Source of the DNA: Pseudoflavonifractor sp. An85
GTDB lineage: Bacteria > Bacillota > Clostridia > Oscillospirales > Oscillospiraceae
Length of the DNA stretch: 64,000 nt
Assembly (NCBI RefSeq): GCF_002161235.1
Contig: NZ_NFHE01000010.1
Location: 24,976-88,975 of the forward strand
Reading direction: 5' to 3'
The notes beneath the pieces were generated by a model. The model saw nothing but the letters and a program-made list of their open reading frames with translations, was not told the origin of the DNA and searched no databases. Positions 8,494-18,998 of this stretch are shown piece by piece. Each line of letters opens with the position of its first letter. The stretch's first letter is position 1. A program made the translations under genes and the position numbers.

Positions 8494-8832
8494 TTAGCCC
8501 GGAGGCCAAGTCATATCCCGGCCGGACAAAACGTGGAAGTGCAGGTGATGCACGCTCTGGCCCGCCTGCTCGCCGCAGTTGGACACCACGCGGTAGCTGT
8601 CCAGGCCCAGGTCCTTTGCCACCTTGGCGATGACGGCCATCATGTGGCCCACCAGGGCAGCGTTGTCCTCATTGACCTCCGCCACGGAGGCAATGTGCTG
8701 GCGGGGAATCACCAGGAAGTGGGTGGGCGCCTGGGGGTCGATGTCGTAGAAAGCCACGCACACCTCGTCCTCATAGGCCCGCTTGGAGGGAATCTCCCCC
8801 GCTGCGATCTTACAAAAGAGGCAATCAGACAT
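8494..8832 (-). CDS. HIT-family nucleotide hydrolase (HinT-like)
   Basis: This 112-aa protein starts with MSDCLFCKIAAGEIPS and ends with the histidine triad SVHHLHFHVLSGR, the pattern of the HINT/PKCI branch of the HIT superfamily. Such enzymes hydrolyse adenosine phosphoramidates and related nucleotides in the cytosol. Cys4 and Cys7 form the usual N-terminal CxxC pair. RBS AAAGGAG lies upstream of the ATG. It is monocistronic, with its own terminator. Confidence 0.92.
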   Translation of the reverse strand: MSDCLFCKIAAGEIPSKRAYEDEVCVAFYDIDPQAPTHFLVIPRQHIASVAEVNEDNAALVGHMMAVIAKVAKDLGLDSYRVVSNCGEQAGQSVHHLHFHVLSGRDMTWPPG

Positions 8833-8865
8833 GGTATCAACTCCTTTCCTGAAAGCATTTTAAAA

Positions 8866-9036
8866 AGCCTCGCAGAGTTTTCCCGCCCTTGGCGGGAAAA
8901 TAAATTGAAATCTCGTCATTTTCACGGACATGTGCCGGGAAAATGACACTTCTCATGGTGCATGGGGTGACTTTTTCGTCAGAAATCGAACCCCATGCAC
9001 CATGCAAATCCTCCATCAAATGCTAGCATTTGATGG
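8866..9036. repeat. cluster of four palindromes between alaS and the HIT gene
   Basis: In about 170 bp there are four hairpin-forming palindromes: TTTTCCCGCC/GGCGGGAAAA (8879-8900); GTCATTTTC paired with GAAAATGAC (about 8916-8948); a 14-bp stem ATGGTGCATGGGGT/ACCCCATGCACCAT (8957-9003); and CATCAAATGC/GCATTTGATG near 9013-9034. None has a convincing U-tract. The last one lies directly after the alaS stop and may end that transcript. A 15-nt piece (GCCTCGCAGAGTTTT) near 8868 recurs near 8481 beyond the HIT gene. A 60-codon ORF across the block looks like a by-product. Confidence 0.6.
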
Positions 9037-9042
9037 AATGAC

Positions 9043-11697
<2,655 letters not shown>

Positions 11698-11730
11698 GGG
11701 AATATACCTCCATTTAAAAATTAACAAAAT

Positions 11731-11958
11731 AAAAAAGCCCCCACCAAAGCGCAGGGGCAAAGCACAACGCTTCACGGTACCACCCTGTTTATCCTCTGGC
11801 AAGGACATCTCTGGTCATCCGATAACGGGGATGGGCCGTCCTGTTCCTCGCAGGAGACAAACAGAGTGGCGCAGAGAAACCGCACTTGCCGGGGGCTTTC
11901 ACCCTCCCCCCTCGCTTTGGGCCGCTGGTGGCTCTTTGGCTCTGCTATGGTCTTTAGC
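11731..11958 (-). promoter_or_regulatory. T-box leader of alaS (tRNA-Ala sensing)
   Basis: The leader holds the conserved T-box sequence AGGGTGGTACCGTG (about 11774-11788). A terminator follows: a GCCCC/GGGGC stem and TTTTTT at 11731-11760, 35 nt before alaS. Upstream, a Stem I-like segment contains GGTGAAAGCC. Uncharged tRNA-Ala should stabilise the antiterminator and allow alaS transcription. A GCC at 11868-11870 followed by A is my tentative specifier; I could not fold the leader to confirm it. The leader fills most of the 11698-12045 gap. Confidence 0.88.
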
Positions 11959-11964
11959 TGTTAC

Positions 11965-11992
11965 ATTTTATCACATTCTTGGCAGATGTCAA
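11965..11992 (-). promoter_or_regulatory. sigma-A promoter of the alaS T-box transcript
   Basis: TTGACA and TAAAAT are 16 bp apart, placed so that transcription starts at the head of the T-box leader. Confidence 0.75.
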
Positions 11993-12045
11993 GGTTGATA
12001 ACCCCATCCATTCAGGGCATAATAGAGAAAAAGGAGGCTGCTGCC

Positions 12046-13620
12046 ATGAACCGAACTTTATTTTATAATGGCCCCATTCTCACCATGGAGTCCCCCGTGC
12101 CCACCGACGCTCTGTTGGTGGAAGATGGGCGTATTGTCGCCCTGGGCGCGGATGCCCGGAATGCCACCGGGGCAACCAAAGTGGACTTGCAGGGGGACAC
12201 CCTCATGCCCGCCTTTGTAGACCCCCACAGCCATTTATCTGCAGCGTCCAACAGCCTGCTGCAAGTCCCCCTGGGGGAGGTGTCCGACTTTGCCCAGCTG
12301 GAGAAGGCGGTGGCCGGATTCATCCGGGACAACCACATTCCTGCTGGGCAATGGGTGTTCGGTCAGGGCTACGACCACAACCACCTCACCGAGCACGCCC
12401 ACCCCACGAAAGAACTGTTGGACAAGGCCGCTCCCAACAACCCGGTGGTCATCCAGCACGCCTCGGGCCACATGGGGGTATTCAACTCCGCCGCCCTTCA
12501 CCAGCTCTTTCTCACCGGCAACACCCCTGACCCGGAAGGTGGCACCTTTGGCCGAAAAGATGGGGAACTCACCGGATACGCCGAGGAAAACGCCTTTGTC
12601 AACAACCTCCGCCGGGCCCCTATGCCCGGGTTTGACCAGCTGAAAGACGCCTTTGCCCGGGCCCAGCACACCTACGCCGCCCACGGCATCACCACCGCCC
12701 AGGAGGGCATGATGGCCGCCGAGCTGTTCCCCCTCTATCAGGGATTGGTGGCCCAAAACGCCCTGGTTTTGGACGTGGTGGGCTATCCCGGGGTGGCCGA
12801 TCTCCACGCCGCCCGGATGGCCTTTCCGGACAGCGTAGGTGGTTACCACCACGGGCTACGGCTGGGTGGCGTGAAAATCTTTTTGGACGGCTCCCCTCAG
12901 GGGCGCACGGCGTGGCTGCGCACCCCCTACCAGGGAGAAACCGAATACCGGGGCTATCCCACCATGACGGACAAGCAAGTAGAGGAGGCCCTCACCCTGG
13001 CCGCAGAAGAAGGGGTGCAGATTCTGGCCCACTGCAACGGCGATGCCGCCGCCCAACAGTACCTGGATATGGGGGCCAAGGTCATGCAGAGCCACCCCAA
13101 CCTCAAAGTGGTGCGGCCCGTCATCATCCACGCCCAACTCCTTGGAGTGGATCAGCTGCCCCAGGCCAAGGCGCTGGGGTTCACCCCCTCCTTCTTTGTG
13201 GCCCATGTGTACCACTGGGGGGACATCCACCTGCAAAACCTGGGGGCCAAGCGGGCCGCCGCCATCTCCCCCGCCAAGGCTGCCCTGGATTTGGGCATGC
13301 CCTTCACCTTCCACCAGGACACCCCCGTCATCCCCTGCGACATGTTGGAGACCGTGTGGTGTGCCGTCAACCGGGTGACCAAAAACGGGGTGCAGCTGGG
13401 CCCTGAGCAGCGGATTCCTGTCTATGAGGCGTTGAAAGCGATCACCGTCCATGCCGCCTGGCAATACGGCGAGGAGAAGGAAAAAGGTTCTCTGGCCGTG
13501 GGCAAGCAGGCCAACCTGGTGCGGCTGTCCGCCAATCCCTTGGAGGTACGGCCTGAGGCTCTGCGGGAGATCTCTGTGGTGTCCACCTGGAAGCAAGGCG
13601 AGGTGCTGTACCAGGGGTAA
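12046..13620 (+). CDS. YtcJ-like amidohydrolase
   Basis: This 524-aa metal-dependent amidohydrolase belongs to the amidohydrolase_3 (YtcJ) family. The N-terminal beta-sandwich strand (FYNGPILTME) is followed by the metal-binding DPHSHLSA near residue 63, then GYDHNHLTE. Later blocks are KIFLDGSPQGRTAW and QILAHCNGDAAAQQ, with a final FTFHQDTPV. The TIM-barrel enzyme hydrolyses C-N bonds; the substrate of YtcJ-type members is mostly unknown. The ATG at 12046 has AAGGAGG eight bases upstream. It appears to be a single gene, reading away from alaS. Confidence 0.87.
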   Translation: MNRTLFYNGPILTMESPVPTDALLVEDGRIVALGADARNATGATKVDLQGDTLMPAFVDPHSHLSAASNSLLQVPLGEVSDFAQLEKAVAGFIRDNHIPAGQWVFGQGYDHNHLTEHAHPTKELLDKAAPNNPVVIQHASGHMGVFNSAALHQLFLTGNTPDPEGGTFGRKDGELTGYAEENAFVNNLRRAPMPGFDQLKDAFARAQHTYAAHGITTAQEGMMAAELFPLYQGLVAQNALVLDVVGYPGVADLHAARMAFPDSVGGYHHGLRLGGVKIFLDGSPQGRTAWLRTPYQGETEYRGYPTMTDKQVEEALTLAAEEGVQILAHCNGDAAAQQYLDMGAKVMQSHPNLKVVRPVIIHAQLLGVDQLPQAKALGFTPSFFVAHVYHWGDIHLQNLGAKRAAAISPAKAALDLGMPFTFHQDTPVIPCDMLETVWCAVNRVTKNGVQLGPEQRIPVYEALKAITVHAAWQYGEEKEKGSLAVGKQANLVRLSANPLEVRPEALREISVVSTWKQGEVLYQG

Positions 13621-13696
13621 GGGGAAGAATCCCCCTTTTCAACTGGGCTCCGTTCCGCTATAATCGGTATAATATGACATGAACGGGGGAGCAAGG

Positions 13697-14407
13697 ATGA
13701 TCCGCATTGCCATTGTTGACGACGATCCACTGTGGCTGGAACAGCTGCAAAACTATATCAAAACCTACGCCGACAGCTGCGGGCGGGAGTTTACGGTCCA
13801 AGTGTTCCCCGATGGTGAGGATTTGCTCCACCACTATCAGCCCAACTTCGACCTCATTTTTCTGGATGTGGAGATGGAATTTCTGGACGGCATGACCACC
13901 GCCAAGCTGATTCGGGAAACGGACCCCAATGTGGCCATTTTGTTTATCACCAACATGGCCCAATACGCCATCCGGGGCTATGAGGTGGATGCCATGGACT
14001 ACCTGCTCAAGCCGGTGAGCTACACCACTTTCGCCCAGCGCATGGGCCGGGCCTTGGGGCGGCTGAAAAGCCGGGAACAGCACTTTGTGGGGGTGGCCAT
14101 CCGAGGCGGCACCATGAAGCTGGCGGTGGAGGACATCCTCTATGTGGAGAGCCAGGGGCATTCCCTCATCTACCACACCCGGGGCCGGGACTATGTCAGT
14201 TCCGGCACCATGGGCGAGGCGGAAAAGATGCTTCAGCAGCATGATTTTTCCCGGGCCAACAAGGGTTACCTCATCAACCTGGCCCATGTGGATGGAGTAC
14301 AGGACCAGTGCGCTTTGGTGGATGGGGATATGCTGCCCATCAGCCGCGCCCGAAAAGGAGCCTTTCTGGAAGCTCTGACCCGCCATATTGGGGGTGGGCA
14401 TCCGTGA
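13697..14407 (+). CDS. LytTR-family response regulator (second system)
   Basis: This regulator is about 236 aa. The receiver domain has VDDDP at 7-11 and phospho-acceptor Asp57 in LIFLDVEME, with KPVSY at the switch lysine. The LytTR DNA-binding domain begins near 130 and holds FSRANKGYLINLAHVDGV and PISRARKGAF. RBS GGGGGAG precedes the ATG at 13697; an in-frame ATG at 13679 is less well placed. Two overlapping TATAAT-like hexamers lie at 13659-13672. Its stop overlaps the GTG start of the kinase by four bases. It resembles the first system (719-2721) in layout. Confidence 0.9.
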   Translation: MIRIAIVDDDPLWLEQLQNYIKTYADSCGREFTVQVFPDGEDLLHHYQPNFDLIFLDVEMEFLDGMTTAKLIRETDPNVAILFITNMAQYAIRGYEVDAMDYLLKPVSYTTFAQRMGRALGRLKSREQHFVGVAIRGGTMKLAVEDILYVESQGHSLIYHTRGRDYVSSGTMGEAEKMLQQHDFSRANKGYLINLAHVDGVQDQCALVDGDMLPISRARKGAFLEALTRHIGGGHP

Positions 14408-15708
14408 CGGATAACATTCCCCGCCTATTTACCGCCCTGGCCGAATGGCTGGCCTGCATGGTGTACATCGGGCAATACCAACACCGGTTCTCCGGCAAAC
14501 GCCTGGGGGCAGTGGCGGTGGGCGGACTGGTGGTGCAGGTGTTGTGGCTGGAGGTGACCAACCCCCTGCCCGTCCCCTTCTGGATTCCCGCCATGATGCT
14601 GGCCGTGGCGCTGATGTTCCTGCTCATCTATCTGTGCTGTACCCTGGACCCCATCAGCGCCGGGTACTGCGCCATACGGGCCTTTGTGCTGGCGGAGTTC
14701 GCCGCATCCTTGGAATGGCAAATTGACTACTTTATCAGCTGGTACATCCCCCGTCACTGGCTATTGTCCTGTGGAATCATGGCGGTGGTGTACGGGGCCG
14801 TGTTCACTCTGATGTATCACATCGAGCGCCGCGCCAACCAGGGCTTCCGCACCCTGAACATCCGGCCTGGAGAATTTATCTCCAGCGCTGTCATGGGCCT
14901 GGCGGCCTTTTTTATCAGCAACTTGAGTTTCGTCTCTTCCAACACCCCCTTCAGCAGCTTGTACGTCCGAGATATCTACAACGTGCGTACTCTGGTGGGG
15001 CTGGCTGGCGTGGTGATTCTCTACGCCTACCATGTGCAGCGGTGCCGGCTGTACACCACCCGGGAGTTGGATTCCATCAAGAACATCCTGCAAAACCAGT
15101 ATGTGCAGTATCGGCAGTCCCGGGAGAGCATTGAGCTGATCAACCGCAAGTATCACGACCTCAAACATCAGATTGCCATACTGCGTGCGGAAGAAAATCC
15201 CCAGCAGCGCGCGGCGTTTTTGGACAAGATGGAGGCAGAAATTCAGCACTATGAGGCCCAGAACAAGACGGGAAACCCGGTGTTGGATACGGTGCTCACG
15301 GGAAAGAGCCTGTACTGTGCCAAGCACCAGATCAAGCTCACCTGTGTGGCCGATGGCACTGCCCTGGACTTTATGGATGTCACCGACATCTGCACCATCT
15401 TCGGCAACCTCCTGGACAACGCCATTGAGTATGAATTGACCATCCCCGACAAGGAACAGCGGCTCATTCACTTGGAAGTGTCCACCAAGAAGGGCTTTTT
15501 GCTCATCCGGTGCGAAAACTACTTCCAAGGCACGCTCATCTGCCAGGATGGCCTGCCCCGCACCACCAAGCAGGACACCGACTACCACGGCTATGGCCTG
15601 AAAAGCATCCGCTACACGGCCAGGAAGTACGGCGGCAACCTGACCGTAGACGGAGACAATGGATGGTTTGTGGCCACTCTGTTGGTGCCGTTGCCGCCAT
15701 CAAAATGA
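14404..15708 (+). CDS. GHKL-domain sensor histidine kinase (second system)
   Basis: This 434-aa kinase has a GTG start overlapping the regulator stop (GTGA). Six to seven hydrophobic helices fill residues 10-215. The phospho-acceptor motif is KYHDLKHQ, followed by a coiled stretch and a GHKL ATPase domain with N-box IFGNLLDNAIEYE and G-box HGYGLKSIRYTA. The input signal is not known and no peptide gene is nearby. The reading frame also runs upstream of the GTG, but that part overlaps the regulator gene and is not likely coding. Confidence 0.88.
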   Translation: MTDNIPRLFTALAEWLACMVYIGQYQHRFSGKRLGAVAVGGLVVQVLWLEVTNPLPVPFWIPAMMLAVALMFLLIYLCCTLDPISAGYCAIRAFVLAEFAASLEWQIDYFISWYIPRHWLLSCGIMAVVYGAVFTLMYHIERRANQGFRTLNIRPGEFISSAVMGLAAFFISNLSFVSSNTPFSSLYVRDIYNVRTLVGLAGVVILYAYHVQRCRLYTTRELDSIKNILQNQYVQYRQSRESIELINRKYHDLKHQIAILRAEENPQQRAAFLDKMEAEIQHYEAQNKTGNPVLDTVLTGKSLYCAKHQIKLTCVADGTALDFMDVTDICTIFGNLLDNAIEYELTIPDKEQRLIHLEVSTKKGFLLIRCENYFQGTLICQDGLPRTTKQDTDYHGYGLKSIRYTARKYGGNLTVDGDNGWFVATLLVPLPPSK

Positions 15709-15720
15709 ATAGGATCTGAT

Positions 15721-15776
15721 ACACCCCCCTCCCCCGGTTTTGACATTATGCCCGAAGCCGGAGGAGGGGGGTTGTG
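15721..15776 (+). terminator. GC-rich hairpin after the second two-component operon
   Basis: Complementary C-rich and G-rich arms (CACCCCCCTCC and GGAGGAGGGGGG) enclose about 25 nt. The T-tract after it is poor, so termination is likely but unproven. The rest of the 15709-15928 gap holds AT-rich sequence with a TAGAAT hexamer that could be a -10 box for the GH3 gene. Confidence 0.45.
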
Positions 15777-15928
15777 CATATTTACCAATCCCACGCGCAG
15801 TTCAGGCGAAAAAGTAACCGTTTGTGCATTCACCTCCAATTTGTAAAGTTATTGTGTAGAATGGGAGTCACTAACTGGTATCTTCGTTTCAAGCCTCATT
15901 TCAATCTACCATGTAAGGAGGTTTTCCC

Positions 15929-18349
15929 TTGAAACACCAAGACATTCTGGACAAGCTGACCCTGGTACAGAAAGTGGCTCTGCTCTCCGGCCGGGATGTG
16001 TGGAGCACCTACCCCATGGACCACGCAGGGTTGCCCTCCATGGTGCTCTCCGACGGCCCCCACGGGGTGCGCCGCCAGCTGGGCGAAGGAGACCATTTGG
16101 GCCTCAACGCCAGTCAGCCCGCCACCTGTTTCCCCACCGCTGCCGGTATGGCCAACAGCTGGGATGAAGAGCTGGCCTATCAGGCGGGCCTCACCATCGG
16201 GGAAGAGGCCTCCTGCCTGGGTGTCAACGTGCTGCTGGGTCCTGGGCTGAACATCAAGCGTTCCCCTCTGGGCGGGCGCAACTTTGAATACTACTCCGAG
16301 GACCCCTACCTGTCCGGCAAAATGGCCGCCAGCTTCATCCGAGGCGCACAGGAAAACGGCATTTCCGCCTGTCCCAAGCACTTTGCCGCCAACAGCCAGG
16401 AGCACCTGCGCATGACCAACGACAGCGTGGTGGACGAGCGCACCCTGCGTGAGCTATACCTCACCGGCTTTGAGATCGCTGTCCAGGAGGGTCACCCCCG
16501 CTCCATCATGTCCTCCTACAACCGGGTCAACGGCGAGTACGCCAACGACAGCAAAAAACTGCTCACCGACATTCTCCGCCAGGAGTGGGGCTTTGACGGC
16601 TTTGTGGTCACCGACTGGGGTGGCTCCAACGACCATGTGGAAGGCGTGAAGGCGGGCAGCAATCTGGAAATGCCCGGCACCGGCGGCGACAGCGACCGGG
16701 AGATCTTCGCCGCCCTCCAGGATGGCCGCATCGACGAGGCCACCATTGACCAGCGGGTGGACGAGCTCATCGACGTAATTCTGGCCACCCACGCCGCCAC
16801 CGCCCAGAGCAACAAGCAGTTTGACCAGGCCGCCCACCATCAGGTGGCCCGCATCACCGCATTGGAAACCGCTGTCCTACTGAAAAACGAGGGCAACATC
16901 CTGCCCCTGGCACCCGGCACCCGGGTGGCAGTGCTGGGCGACCTGGCTATTACGCCCCGGTATCAAGGCGCCGGCTCCTCGGTGGTCAATCCCACCAAAC
17001 TGGACACCCCGCTGGACGCGCTGCAAAACAGTGAGTTAAACCTCATTGGCCACGCCCAGGGCTATCTCCGCTCGGACAAGGAGGATGCCAGTCTGCTCCA
17101 GGCCGCCGTACAGCTGGCGCAAGAGGCGGACGTGGTGCTGCTCTATCTGGGACTGCCGGAAATTTTCGAAAGCGAGGGCATGGATCGCACTCATATGCGC
17201 CTTCCCCACAACCAGATTGCCCTGGTAGATGCTGTGTCCCAGGTCAACCCCAACATTGTGGTGGTATTGGCCGGCGGCTCTCCCGTGGAGCTGCCCTTCC
17301 TGGATGCGTGTAAAGCCCTCATCCACGGCTACCTGGGCGGCCAGGCTGGGGCTGGAGCCATGGCAGACCTGCTGTGCGGCAAGGTCAGCCCCTCGGGCAA
17401 ACTGGCGGAGAGCTATCCCATCCGCTACGAAGACACCCCCAACCATCGCTACTTTCCCGGCCAAGAGGCCACCTCGGAATACCGGGAATCTCTCTTTGTG
17501 GGCTATCGCTACTATCAGACCGTGGGCAAAAAAGTGGCCTTCCCCTTCGGCTTTGGCCTGAGCTACACCACCTTTGCCTATACGGACCTCACCGTCACCC
17601 AGAAGAAAGCCACCTTCACCCTCACCAACACCGGAACGGTGGCTGGCAGTGAAATCGCCCAGTTGTACATCTCCTGGCCCAACAGCCAGATTTTCCACCC
17701 CATCCGGGAGCTGAAAGGCTTTGCCAAGGTGCATCTCCAGCCCGGCGAGAGCAAGAGCGTCACCATCCCCCTGGACGACAAGGCCTTCCGTTACTTCAAC
17801 GTGAAAACCAACCGATGGGAGGTGGAGGGCGGCACCTGCCAGATTCAGATTGGCGCCAGCGTGGAGGACATCCGTCTCACCGCTGCCCTGGAGGTTCTGG
17901 GCACCCACGCCCCCCTGCCCTATGACAAGGACACCTTTGCCTCCTATTTCTCCGGTCAGGTGGAGAACATCTCTCAGGAGCAGTTCGAGGCCCTGTTGGG
18001 CCGCCCGGTGCCCCCTGCCCGGTGGGATCGCAACGCCCCCCTGAATTTCAACGACAGCCTCATGCAGATGGAGTACGCCCGCTCTCCCCTGGCCCGCCTG
18101 GGCTACAACATCTTGAGGAAAATGCAAAAGAAGGCAGAGGCCAAGGGAGAACCCAACCTCAACGTGCTGTTCATCTACAACATGCCCTTCCGTGGTCTGG
18201 CCCGCATGACGGGCGGCATGCTGTCCACGGACATGGCTCGGGCCATCCAGTGTATGGCCAACGGCCACTTCTTTGGTGGAGCCAGACGACTCATCTCCGC
18301 CCACTTTGCCAACCGGAAAGCCCTAAAGGAGAGGAGTAAACAGCTGTGA
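15929..18349 (+). CDS. glycoside hydrolase family 3 (beta-glucosidase-like)
   Basis: This 806-aa enzyme has the usual GH3 order. The N-terminal barrel includes SDGPHGVRRQ, KHFAANSQEHLRM and the catalytic nucleophile Asp229 in FVVTDWGG. The alpha/beta sandwich domain starts at AVLLKNEGNILPL and includes MDRTHMRLP. A fibronectin-III-like domain starts near residue 555 (KATFTLTNTGTVAGSE). A C-terminal extension of about 130 residues has no domain I recognise. There is no signal peptide, so it is probably cytosolic, acting on imported beta-glucosides. The start is TTG, seven bases after AAGGAGG. The stop overlaps the next gene by four bases. Confidence 0.92.
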   Translation: MKHQDILDKLTLVQKVALLSGRDVWSTYPMDHAGLPSMVLSDGPHGVRRQLGEGDHLGLNASQPATCFPTAAGMANSWDEELAYQAGLTIGEEASCLGVNVLLGPGLNIKRSPLGGRNFEYYSEDPYLSGKMAASFIRGAQENGISACPKHFAANSQEHLRMTNDSVVDERTLRELYLTGFEIAVQEGHPRSIMSSYNRVNGEYANDSKKLLTDILRQEWGFDGFVVTDWGGSNDHVEGVKAGSNLEMPGTGGDSDREIFAALQDGRIDEATIDQRVDELIDVILATHAATAQSNKQFDQAAHHQVARITALETAVLLKNEGNILPLAPGTRVAVLGDLAITPRYQGAGSSVVNPTKLDTPLDALQNSELNLIGHAQGYLRSDKEDASLLQAAVQLAQEADVVLLYLGLPEIFESEGMDRTHMRLPHNQIALVDAVSQVNPNIVVVLAGGSPVELPFLDACKALIHGYLGGQAGAGAMADLLCGKVSPSGKLAESYPIRYEDTPNHRYFPGQEATSEYRESLFVGYRYYQTVGKKVAFPFGFGLSYTTFAYTDLTVTQKKATFTLTNTGTVAGSEIAQLYISWPNSQIFHPIRELKGFAKVHLQPGESKSVTIPLDDKAFRYFNVKTNRWEVEGGTCQIQIGASVEDIRLTAALEVLGTHAPLPYDKDTFASYFSGQVENISQEQFEALLGRPVPPARWDRNAPLNFNDSLMQMEYARSPLARLGYNILRKMQKKAEAKGEPNLNVLFIYNMPFRGLARMTGGMLSTDMARAIQCMANGHFFGGARRLISAHFANRKALKERSKQL

Positions 18350-18900
18350 ATATCTGGACTAACTTTGCACAAAAACACCCGGCTGCTGCCAAATGGATTC
18401 GGGAAGGTGGGCTGTTCGTCATCGTCAGCAACCTGATTACCGTTTTCAAGTACTTCCTGTTGCAATTTCTCCCCGCTGCCTTTTCAGGGCTGCCTCTGGT
18501 GGACTTTGGCTGGCCCGGCATCCCCATCACCCTGTTTGGAGAGACCTTTCAGTGGAACATCCTGGGCTATGACGCCGCCCACGGCGGCCTGCCCTACTTC
18601 TGCGCCTACATGATCGCCATGTTTGTGGGTGAGTGCATCAACTTCCCCCTCCAACGCAACGTGGTGTTCCGCAGCAAAGGCAACGTCTTTTATCAGGCCC
18701 TGTGGTATCTTCTGGCCTTCTGCATCGTCACCTGCATCGTCAACTCCATCAACTGCGTGTGGGTGGCAGTGGCCGGGTTGTTTGTCCCCGACTTCATCTA
18801 CAACATCGGCACCACCCTTCTCAACGGCGGCATTTCCATGGTCATCTTCTTCTTTGTCAACAAGGTCATCTTCCCTGAGGGAGCGGCCAAGGAAGCATGA
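18346..18900 (+). CDS. GtrA-like membrane protein
   Basis: This 184-aa protein has four hydrophobic segments and the pattern FVGECINFPLQRNVVFRSKGN between helices, like the NFxxxRxxVF signature of GtrA-family proteins, which are linked to moving polyprenyl-phosphate sugars across the membrane. The GTG start overlaps the GH3 stop, so the two are translationally coupled. This coupling of a glycosidase to a GtrA-like protein is unusual. It suggests a joint role in a glycan or glycolipid pathway, which is an inference only. Confidence 0.7.
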   Translation: MNIWTNFAQKHPAAAKWIREGGLFVIVSNLITVFKYFLLQFLPAAFSGLPLVDFGWPGIPITLFGETFQWNILGYDAAHGGLPYFCAYMIAMFVGECINFPLQRNVVFRSKGNVFYQALWYLLAFCIVTCIVNSINCVWVAVAGLFVPDFIYNIGTTLLNGGISMVIFFFVNKVIFPEGAAKEA

Positions 18901-18998
18901 TAGAATGCGGCCAGCACTCTGAACATTTGGTTTTAAAAACTTGATATCACATTCAAAGCTATGTTTGATCGTTAATTTACTTTTAGGAGGAATGAAAC

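Noticed and set aside
8837..9019. 60-codon minus-strand ORF across the palindrome block
   Set aside because: Its sequence is made by the hairpins themselves, and it has no convincing start context or known domain. It is better explained as part of the repeat.
15811..15853. Possible LytTR operator (AAAGTAACC and AAAGTTATT) before the first GH3 gene
   Set aside because: The two half-sites are 34 bp apart, not the roughly 21 bp seen for LytTR pairs, so the match is probably chance.
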